Part shown: positions 1 to 6,414 of the stretch, in pieces
How positions within the stretch are numbered: position 1 is the first letter of the stretch
Layout of the letters: every line of letters starts with the position of its first letter
DNA from: Burkholderia paludis
GTDB lineage: Bacteria > Pseudomonadota > Gammaproteobacteria > Burkholderiales > Burkholderiaceae
DNA length: 64,000 nucleotides
Direction: 5' to 3'
Assembly: GCF_000732615.1 (NCBI RefSeq)
Contig: NZ_JPGL01000010.1
Coordinates: 1 to 64,000 of the forward strand
Position numbers and translations under genes: made by a program
The notes under the pieces: generated by a model
Told to the model about the DNA's origin: nothing
Seen by the model: the letters and a program-made list of their open reading frames with translations, nothing else
Database searches by the model: none

Positions 1-284
1 GATATGACTCCCGCTGTCAATTGGGATCGGTTTTCAGTTCTCTCTGAGAGGTTCCATTCGAATTTCCTGAGGGCGGCGTAGCAGTACGTCTCGACGGTGG
101 ATCACGCTGATATCCGCGGATTGGCTACCGCATTACAGAGGTCCGCCCGATGAGCCTGCCGCTATCTAGCGTCGCAAGTCGAATCGGATTCGTTGCGTAG
201 CCGTGGCGCGGGTTACTCGTGTGCCGGGCTACGCCGCCTTCAGGGAACTCCTTGCTCGGTGATTGAGGACTCGCGCTCGCCTGC
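1..284 (-). ncRNA. Candidate bridge/seek RNA region of the IS
   Basis: These 284 bases between the transposase stop codon and the left end hold no convincing gene but are rich in structure. A hairpin at 173-197 has an outer 5-bp stem, a 2-nt bulge and an inner 6-bp stem around a single base. A 17-nt arm at 66-82 pairs with 228-244 with one mismatch. A 5-bp hairpin sits at 40-50. In IS1111 elements the guide (bridge/seek) RNA that specifies target and donor DNA is encoded in the non-coding end downstream of the transposase. The position and structure fit that; the exact RNA ends cannot be read from sequence. Confidence 0.35.
3..12. repeat. Left subterminal inverted repeat of the IS
   Basis: TATGACTCCC, exactly complementary to 1527-1536. 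It marks the left end of the IS1111-type element. Confidence 0.65.
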
Positions 285-1415
285 TCAAGCCGCGCGCCTC
301 TGCGGTTGCGAAGCAAGCGACATGGCAAGCTGGCTAATGTCCCAGATAAACCCGCTCAGTTCACGGGCAACCGCGACCACTGCAATGTTCTTCTGCTTGC
401 CGCGTGCAACGAGCGTTCGATAGCGTCGGCACAGGCGTACCTGCGCGTCCCACGCTCGATCCACGATGGGTTTGGGAATCCCCTCGTGGCGGCGCTGAAT
501 CTCCGGACTGACACGGGCCGGATGCTGATAGCTCCATGCCGACTCGACGAGCAGCTTTCTCGCATAACTGTTGCCATTCTTGGTGATACTGCCCTGACGG
601 CGCTTCTCGCCGGACGAGTGCTCGCTCGGCGTTACACCCAACCACGCCATCAATTGGCGGGGATGCGTGAAGCGTGACAGATCGCCCAACTCGGCAAGCA
701 TGCCGACCGCCGTGGTGAACTGCATGCCGCGCATCGTTTGCAGACCCAGTACTGCCGGATAAAGGCGCCAGGCAACCACTGCCTCGCGCAGTGCAGCTTC
801 CAGTCGATCGCATTGCGCAAGACGATCCTCGATCGTGCGTCGATGTTCTTCGAACGCCAACTGCTGCCATGCGCTGTCGAACGCAAACGTGCTCAACCAG
901 CGCCGGTGTGCTGCCCTCCAGTCGGCTCGTCCGGTATAGCTGACCCCGTGCGAAAGCAGAAAGGACTTCAGCCGCTGCCGCGCACGCTTCAGATCATCCT
1001 TGGCACCCACCCATGCCCGCGCCAGATCGCGAAACGCTTCGTCTTCGACGGTAGGGACATAGACTTCCGACAGGTCGTCAGCCCTGAGCGAACGCGCCAG
1101 TTTGATCGCGTCGCGCCGATCGGTTTTTACGCGCTCTCCCGGCTTCCTTGGAATCAGGGACGGTGCACACACCATGCAGTCGATCCCCTTCTGCTGAAGT
1201 TGACGGTAAAGCCCGTAACCACATGGGCCCGCCTCGTAGACAATACGGATGCGCGACGCCTTCGATTGCAGGCGCTTGCATAAGCGATCGATATCCGTCT
1301 TCGTGGTGCCGACCTTGCCGAGCAGTTCAACCTCGCCCATACCGAGCGCATAGGCGGCCGTGATCGACTCCTTATGGACATCGAGCCCGACGTACAGCGT
1401 GCTATCGTGTTCCAT
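285..1415 (-). CDS. IS110/IS1111-family transposase
   Basis: A 376-residue DEDD transposase/recombinase that works with a guide RNA and moves the element without classical DDE chemistry. The N-terminal RuvC-like domain shows the four acidic residues: D12 (GLDVHK), E61 (YEAG), D99 and D102 (KTDRRDA). The C-terminal Transposase_20 domain carries LGVTPSEHSSGEKRRQG near 259-275, which includes the serines proposed to act in strand cleavage. The start was set at the ATG giving MEHDSTLYVGLDVHKE, since family members begin just before the first Asp; an upstream in-frame ATG at 1460 would add 15 unlikely residues. It appears intact, so the copy may be active. Confidence 0.93.
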   Translation of the reverse strand: MEHDSTLYVGLDVHKESITAAYALGMGEVELLGKVGTTKTDIDRLCKRLQSKASRIRIVYEAGPCGYGLYRQLQQKGIDCMVCAPSLIPRKPGERVKTDRRDAIKLARSLRADDLSEVYVPTVEDEAFRDLARAWVGAKDDLKRARQRLKSFLLSHGVSYTGRADWRAAHRRWLSTFAFDSAWQQLAFEEHRRTIEDRLAQCDRLEAALREAVVAWRLYPAVLGLQTMRGMQFTTAVGMLAELGDLSRFTHPRQLMAWLGVTPSEHSSGEKRRQGSITKNGNSYARKLLVESAWSYQHPARVSPEIQRRHEGIPKPIVDRAWDAQVRLCRRYRTLVARGKQKNIAVVAVARELSGFIWDISQLAMSLASQPQRRAA

Positions 1416-1526
1416 GCTGGCCTCCGTGCTGGAAATCGCCGGGTGCGGCCCTGTCCGCACCGTGCGGCTCTGGCAGCCATGCTAACCCGCGTTTGATTCC
1501 TCACGGCAGGCCAGCCTTTGCCCCAC

Positions 1527-1536
1527 GGGAGTCATA
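1527..1536. repeat. Right subterminal inverted repeat of the IS
   Basis: GGGAGTCATA, the exact complement of 3-12. It lies 5 bp from the stop codon of the neighbouring isochorismatase-family gene. Confidence 0.65.
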
Positions 1537-1540
1537 CTGA

Positions 1541-2116
1541 CTAGCCCGCGCTCCGGTTGAACCGTGCGATCACGTCATCCGATGTCGTGACCTCGGCGTA
1601 TTCGCCGTCGAGTATCGCCAGCGTCAGGCCGTGGACAGTCGCCGCGTCCCAGGATCGCCCGTCCTTTCCGGCCACCGGCACCGCTGTCGTGGTATCCGAC
1701 GGCAGGATGATGCCGAATCCGAGTGCCTTGCCGGCGCGAACCGTCGCGTCGATGCTGTGGTGGACCACCACCCCCGTCAGTACCAACTGGCTCGCCCCCA
1801 TGCCGCGCAGCACGCGCTCGAGATCGGTGCCGACGAACGCGCAGTTCTGGTGCTTGACGATGACGGGTTCGCCCGCGAGCGGCGCGACTTCCTTCTTGAT
1901 GGCGTTCCACGGGCCGTGCGTGTGATAGCTCGAGGTGGGCGTCGGCTCGTCATGCTTGACGTGAAGCACCGGCCAGCCGTTTTGCCGCCAGTGCGCGAGG
2001 AGGCGCCGGATCGCGGCCAGATAACCGGGATGGCTCTTCCCTTCCCAGTTCGGCCGGTCGATCGCGTCCTGAACGTCGAGGACGACGAGGGGAATGGGGT
2101 GAAATTGATCGTTCAT
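1541..2116 (-). CDS. Isochorismatase-family (cysteine hydrolase-like) protein
   Basis: A 191-residue cytoplasmic alpha/beta protein of the isochorismatase/nicotinamidase superfamily. The usual catalytic triad is Asp-Lys-Cys. Here Asp14 (VVLDVQ) and Lys88 (VIVKHQNCAF) are visible, but the nucleophile position in LTGVVVHHSIDATVRAG is Ser121 rather than Cys. Members without the cysteine can still hydrolyse vinyl ethers such as isochorismate (PhzD-type) or may have another role, so the substrate is unknown. The IS ends 5 bp beyond its stop codon. The start MNDQFHPIPL gives a family-typical length; the longer upstream reading frame is low-complexity. Membership in the adjacent cluster is uncertain. 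Confidence 0.8.
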   Translation of the reverse strand: MNDQFHPIPLVVLDVQDAIDRPNWEGKSHPGYLAAIRRLLAHWRQNGWPVLHVKHDEPTPTSSYHTHGPWNAIKKEVAPLAGEPVIVKHQNCAFVGTDLERVLRGMGASQLVLTGVVVHHSIDATVRAGKALGFGIILPSDTTTAVPVAGKDGRSWDAATVHGLTLAILDGEYAEVTTSDDVIARFNRSAG

Positions 2117-2288
2117 CGGTTGGTTGGCGATGGATGCGCTGGCGAAGGAATGCCGATCCGCGGACGCCGATTCGCGTGCCGGGCGGCAGGAACAACGACT
2201 GGATTTCCGGTTCGGCACCCACGATAGCAGATCGAACCGCAGGGCGATTGTCCGCGACGGGTACGACGCCGCGACGATGCCGGCGCGA

Positions 2289-3140
2289 TCATCCGCGCCC
2301 GTCATCGAGCGGCGCAAAGCATTCGTCGTCGACGCTCAGGCAGCCGATACGCTGTACTGCGCCCTGCATGACGACTTGCCAGTCGTCGCCGATCCGCACG
2401 CGCAGGCGCCCGCCCGCCGTGTGCACGACGACGTCCGCCTCGCAGAAGCCGTGCAGGCGGGATACCGCGGCGGCCGCGCAACTGCTGGTGCCGGACGACA
2501 GCGTGTACCCCGCGCCGCGTTCCCAGATTTCGATCCGCAGATTATGTCGATCCAGCACTTTCACGAACTGCACATTGGTGCGCCGGGGAAACAGCGCATG
2601 CCGCTCGATCTGAGGGCCGAGCAGCCGGGCTTGCTCGCTGCTGACGTCATCCAGGAACACGACGCAGTGCGGATTTCCCATCGACACGGCGTTGATGCGC
2701 AGGTTCATGCCATTCAACGCCAGCGGCCAATCAATCGCTTCGGCGGCGGGCACGCTGACCGGAACGGCTTGCGCCGCGAAATCGGCTCTGCCCATGCGGA
2801 CCTCGACGGATCGCCTGTCCTGCGCGACGCGGGCCCCCACCAGGCCGCCCGGAGTCAGGATATCGAACCATTCGTCCTGAACCCACGATCGGTCGCGCAG
2901 GTAGCGCGAGAAAATTCGCAGCCCATTGCCGCTCTTCTCCGCATCGGAACCGTCCGGATTGACGATCCGCAGCTTGAATTGCGTCGACGCGCGCGCTTCC
3001 AGTACCAGGATGCCGTCGGAACCCAATCCATGGTGCCGGTCGCAGACGCGACGGATTTGCTCGGTATTCAGCGCGAACTTCGCGTCGTCGGCATAGACCA
3101 GATAGTCGTTGCCGAGAGCGTGGTACTTGACGAATTGCAT
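2289..3140 (-). CDS. DapF-fold epimerase/racemase-like protein lacking catalytic cysteines
   Basis: A 283-residue protein with the two-lobed diaminopimelate epimerase fold: MQFVKYHALGNDYLV at the start, PDGSDAEKSGNGLR in the first lobe and ERGAGYTLSSGTSSCA in the second. In true DapF two cysteines act as acid/base in CGN and ACGTG motifs; here both positions are serine (Ser70, Ser216). It is therefore probably not a housekeeping DapF. DapF relatives act as amino-acid racemases in opine metallophore pathways (CntK supplies D-histidine to the nicotianamine-synthase-like CntL), and a NAS-like gene lies in this same region at 14916-15785. PhzF-type isomerases share the fold without the cysteine pair. 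Function is inferred from context only. Confidence 0.75.
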   Translation of the reverse strand: MQFVKYHALGNDYLVYADDAKFALNTEQIRRVCDRHHGLGSDGILVLEARASTQFKLRIVNPDGSDAEKSGNGLRIFSRYLRDRSWVQDEWFDILTPGGLVGARVAQDRRSVEVRMGRADFAAQAVPVSVPAAEAIDWPLALNGMNLRINAVSMGNPHCVVFLDDVSSEQARLLGPQIERHALFPRRTNVQFVKVLDRHNLRIEIWERGAGYTLSSGTSSCAAAAVSRLHGFCEADVVVHTAGGRLRVRIGDDWQVVMQGAVQRIGCLSVDDECFAPLDDGRG

Positions 3141-3543
3141 ATGGAAATCCGTTGGCCGGCGCTGGCCGGTGGGGCCACCCTGCCCGTCTCTCCCGGCAGG
3201 CGTCACGTACCTTCGGCCGGGCAGCGGCCACCGCGTAGCGCAAGCGTCGGAACAGGCATTGCCGTCCTGCCCGGGGGGCCGGCAAGTATCGCGGCCCGGT
3301 GGTTTGCGTACGCACGCTTGCTGCCTTGCGCGTCGTGGTGGCCGGCTCGGCGAGAGAAGGCGTATCCGGGAGTCTATCGCGAAGCCAGCCAGACCGTGAT
3401 TCAGGACGTGCGCGCAGCGCCCCGGAATCCGGGTTTGTCGCGACGGGCGCTCTTGCGTGCGTGGTTGAAGCCGGTCACGAGGAAACGCAGCAAGCCGTCC
3501 GCCTCGCGTCGCGGCATGCGCCGTCTCGATGCGGCGCAACCGA
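3141..3543. other. Intergenic region, no gene seen
   Basis: A reading frame continues upstream of the DapF-like start to 3539 but encodes arginine/proline-rich sequence with no recognisable domain. It is taken as non-coding, and no clear promoter or terminator was recognised. Confidence 0.5.
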
Positions 3544-5115
3544 TCAGGTCGGACCCAGGTCGCGGCCGTCGCGATCGACGCCCAGCCGATCGCGAAAATC
3601 GTCGAAACCCGCGCCGAAGAAACCGAAGAACCGCGCCGTCGGCCGGTTCCGGTCGTCCAGCAACCCGAAATGCCGGCCGACGCCCCGCCCGACCGACATC
3701 AGCGTGCCCGCCGAATGGTTCGTGCCCGCGAAACCATTGCGGATCAGGCGTTGCTTGCGTGCGTCGGGCGTCGTTTCGACCAGTTCGCAATATCCGGTCA
3801 GTCCCGCGCAAACGAAACACACCTGTTCGCGCTCGTCGCCGGCGACGAATTCAGGCTCCCCATGGTTCGCCGTCGTCAGGTCGCCCTCGCCCTCCGCCTC
3901 GGCCGCGATTGCCCGAATCTCCTCGAGCGAGCGCTCATGCAGATCGAGTTCGCGCTCGCCGAGCGGAAAACAGTAAGCCTGGAAATTCCGCCTGAAGGCA
4001 TCGTCCAGTCCGGCCTGTGCCGGCTCGTTCAGCCACTGCTCGAAATCGGCCGGATCGGGATGCGCCGGCTCGGTTTCGCGATAGACGCGATAGGCGTGCA
4101 ACACACGGCCGAACGGATGCCCGGTCGGCACCCAGTTCCCCCCTTCGTCGCGCACCATCGGCATGTCGTCGGAAACGGCGGCGGCGGCGGTGCCAACGCC
4201 GCTTCCGCTGGCATGGGCCAGGCTCCGGAGGTCGTACCCGATCATGAAGAGCGCAGCCTCGAGCGCATGACACCGCGCCGCCATCGGGCTCACGCCGTCA
4301 ACCTGCGGCTCGTCGTCAAACCACGCCGTGCGCCCGAGCACCTCACGGAGGATCCAGCCGGTGCGCACCTGCCAGCGCGCCCAGCATGCCCGCGGCACCT
4401 GGTTCGTATAAAACTGCGGCGCCCGCGCAAAACCGAGCGCGCCCGGATCGCGGATCTGCGCGCCGCGCGCTTGTCCCGACGGGAACCCGAGAAGCTCGTG
4501 CCGGATGCCGGTGCTCTCGGCATCCCGCCGGAACAACTCGTACAGCATGGCCAGTGCCGCGCCGACCCGGCTGTCGTAGATCGGCGATCCCGTCACGTCG
4601 AATAGCGCATGCACCTTGGTCATCCCGGCGTCGAAGCGCTCGACGTTGCGGGCGTGCAGGTCGTCCGTCTTCTGCGAACCCGCCAGCGCGAACAGCGGCG
4701 CAAGCGACTGCAGGTACGTGCAGAACGCGCGTCGCCGAACCTTCGACCGGATGAACGGAATCGCGCTGTGGACACCGCCCCAGCGCAACACCTCGCGCGC
4801 CGCCGCGCCGGCCCGCGCGTCGTCGCCATCGGCAACGCTCGTGCGCAGCAGGACGCTCAACCGGTGGAGGGACGACCGCGTCGTTGCCCAGTCCTGCGAC
4901 GCGACCCGTCGCCCCGTGCCGGGATCGAGCCATTCGTTGCGCCAGCAGTAATGCGCGAGAACGTCCTCGATACCGTCCACGCGTACGTCGAGCCCGCCCG
5001 GCACGAACTTGCTGCGGGCAAATCGCAGGTGTACGGGCAGCGTCGGCAGATGCTCGACGAGCCAGGACACGAAATCCGCTACCGGACGTTGTTCCAGAAA
5101 TGCATGGCGGTCCAT
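3544..5115 (-). CDS. Unrecognised 523-residue protein
   Basis: I do not recognise this family. The start was set at the ATG at 5115 because GGAG lies 5-8 bases upstream; an earlier in-frame ATG at 5151 has no ribosome binding site. There is no signal peptide or membrane segment, so it is probably cytoplasmic. The N-terminal half is rich in Trp, His and Arg (for example AHYCWRNEWLDPGTG). The C-terminal part contains QVCFVCAGLTGYC, a short cysteine cluster that could bind a metal, followed by a Gly/Phe-rich region (ARFFGFFGAGFDDF). It lies between the DapF-like gene and the AraC-type regulator on the same strand, so it may belong to the siderophore-like cluster, perhaps as a tailoring or scaffold protein. 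Confidence 0.7.
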   Translation of the reverse strand: MDRHAFLEQRPVADFVSWLVEHLPTLPVHLRFARSKFVPGGLDVRVDGIEDVLAHYCWRNEWLDPGTGRRVASQDWATTRSSLHRLSVLLRTSVADGDDARAGAAAREVLRWGGVHSAIPFIRSKVRRRAFCTYLQSLAPLFALAGSQKTDDLHARNVERFDAGMTKVHALFDVTGSPIYDSRVGAALAMLYELFRRDAESTGIRHELLGFPSGQARGAQIRDPGALGFARAPQFYTNQVPRACWARWQVRTGWILREVLGRTAWFDDEPQVDGVSPMAARCHALEAALFMIGYDLRSLAHASGSGVGTAAAAVSDDMPMVRDEGGNWVPTGHPFGRVLHAYRVYRETEPAHPDPADFEQWLNEPAQAGLDDAFRRNFQAYCFPLGERELDLHERSLEEIRAIAAEAEGEGDLTTANHGEPEFVAGDEREQVCFVCAGLTGYCELVETTPDARKQRLIRNGFAGTNHSAGTLMSVGRGVGRHFGLLDDRNRPTARFFGFFGAGFDDFRDRLGVDRDGRDLGPT

Positions 5116-5347
5116 CGATTCTCCGGGTTCGACGATCGGGACGGTTTTCATCGGGTATCGCATCCGGCCCATGCGCCGCTCGCGAGATCTCTCGCCAGAC
5201 GAAGCGCGACGGCGACGGCAACGACAGCCGCGCGGTGGCGCACCCTGCGCGAATGACGCGTGGTCGCGAATCGGCGCCCCGCGCCGTCCGCGCTCTCGTT
5301 GCGGGTCGATGCGCTCGACTGCCGGCAACCGCTGGGCGCGCGTTGCG

Positions 5348-6148
5348 TCATGCCGCGGCCGGCCCGCCGAACTGCTGCCGGAACTGCTGCGGCGTGCTGC
5401 CGAACGCGCGCTTGAACATCACGGTGAAGGTGCGCACGTCCGCGTAACCGAGTTCCTCGGCGACCTGCGCGACCGGCACGCCGATCGAGAGCCGCGACAT
5501 CGCTTCCGCGAGCCGTAGTTGCTCGCGCCATTTGCCGAAGCTCATCGACGTCTCCTGGCGGAACAGCCGCGCGACCGTGCGCGAGCTGGCGCCGATCCGC
5601 TCGGCCCAGCGCTCCAGCGTATCGGCGCTGGCGGGCTCGGCGATCAGGTTGTCGCAGATCTGGCGCAGCCGCGCGTGAGCCGGCAGCGGCAGGCGCGCCG
5701 CCGACGGCTCGTGCTTCGCGTCCTGCAGCAACCGCAGGATCAGCGGCACGATCAGCTCCGCGCGGTTCTCCTCGGCGTCGTCGGCGCGGGCGTCGAACAG
5801 GCCGAGGATCAGCGCGCGCAGCAGATCGCCGACGGGAATCGCCCGGCACTCCTGCTCTTGCGGCGCGAGCACGTCCGGATCGATGTAGAGCGTGCGCATC
5901 GCGACCTGTCCGACCATATGCAACGCATGCTCGACTTGCGAACCGATCAGCAACGCATTGCCAGGCGTCAGCATCCACAGGCCGAGCGGCGTGACGACCC
6001 GCACGATGCCGCTGGTCGCATACACGAGCTGCGCGCGGTGATGCACGTGCGCGATTTCATGGGTGCCGTCGACGTAGTCGATCGCCTGCGCGATCACCTT
6101 CCGCGTGGCGAAACCGTCGCCGAAGGTCTGTAACACGGGCTTGCTCAT
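5348..6148 (-). CDS. AraC-family transcriptional regulator
   Basis: A 266-residue regulator. The N-terminal cupin-like sensing domain contains HEIAHVHHRAQLVYA and TPGNALLIG. The C-terminal domain has two helix-turn-helix motifs, including LFRQETSMSFGKWREQLRLA and the conserved end VAEELGYADVRTFTVMFKRA followed by FGSTPQQFRQQF. It is divergent from the TonB-dependent receptor operon with a 266-bp shared control region holding two inverted repeats and a Fur-like box. By analogy with PchR/AlcR-type regulators it may activate the transport operon when the cognate ligand is present; this is inference, since the sensing domain does not reveal its ligand. Confidence 0.9.
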   Translation of the reverse strand: MSKPVLQTFGDGFATRKVIAQAIDYVDGTHEIAHVHHRAQLVYATSGIVRVVTPLGLWMLTPGNALLIGSQVEHALHMVGQVAMRTLYIDPDVLAPQEQECRAIPVGDLLRALILGLFDARADDAEENRAELIVPLILRLLQDAKHEPSAARLPLPAHARLRQICDNLIAEPASADTLERWAERIGASSRTVARLFRQETSMSFGKWREQLRLAEAMSRLSIGVPVAQVAEELGYADVRTFTVMFKRAFGSTPQQFRQQFGGPAAA

Positions 6149-6188
6149 GGCTCAATCAGCTACTCTTTTCGAGATAATCCATCAAACC

Positions 6189-6236
6189 GGACAAAAATGT
6201 CCATTCTTGTGCCGAAGTTGTCCTGACTGACGACAA
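6189..6236. promoter_or_regulatory. Two inverted repeats in the araC/receptor control region
   Basis: GGACA-AAAA-TGTCC at 6189-6202 is a perfect palindrome. TTGTC at 6218-6222 pairs with GACAA at 6232-6236. Both lie between the divergent regulator and receptor genes and share a (T)TGTC/GACA(A) theme, so they are candidate operators for the AraC-type protein. Confidence 0.4.
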
Positions 6237-6363
6237 GACCCCGGATTATAGTGGCGGCTGGTCCGGTTCAGGACCGCGCGTTCCGCGCTCAGCAGTCATA
6301 CCCCCACCCGCGTTTCCACCCTGCCGATGGCCGTCAGAGCCCTGGCAGTGCAACACCTTGAAA

Positions 6364-6382
6364 GTTAGTGCGAATCATTCGC
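6364..6382 (+). promoter_or_regulatory. Candidate Fur box upstream of receptor operon
   Basis: GTTAGTGCGAATCATTCGC matches 13 of 19 positions of the consensus GATAATGATAATCATTATC, including the central AATCATT. It lies 32 bp before the receptor start codon, in a suitable place for iron-dependent repression of the five-gene transport operon. Confidence 0.5.
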
Positions 6383-6414
6383 GCCATCATTTACCAACGA
6401 TTGAAGGAAGCAAC

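Larger units (their letters stand above)
1..1540 (-). mobile_element. IS110-family (IS1111-type) insertion sequence
   Basis: The element holds one DEDD transposase gene on the minus strand. It is bounded by a 10-bp perfect inverted repeat, TATGACTCCC at 3-12 and its complement at 1527-1536. Subterminal short inverted repeats are a property of the IS1111 branch of IS110; classical IS110 elements usually lack them. The right end lies a few bases from the stop codon of the isochorismatase-like gene (1541), so the element sits just 3' of that gene. The left end is at the window edge and a few bases may be missing. The long non-coding end is downstream of the transposase (1-284), as expected for IS1111 elements. 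Boundaries are approximate. Confidence 0.8.

Noticed and set aside
125..328. Small minus-strand frame in the IS end
   Set aside because: It overlaps the transposase C-terminus and the structured non-coding end; no family similarity seen.
2289..3140. Annotation as housekeeping diaminopimelate epimerase
   Set aside because: Both essential cysteines are serine and the gene lies in an accessory cluster.
3141..3539. In-frame extension upstream of the DapF-like start
   Set aside because: The added sequence is Arg/Pro-rich, and DapF-fold proteins begin at the MQFVKYHALGNDY position.
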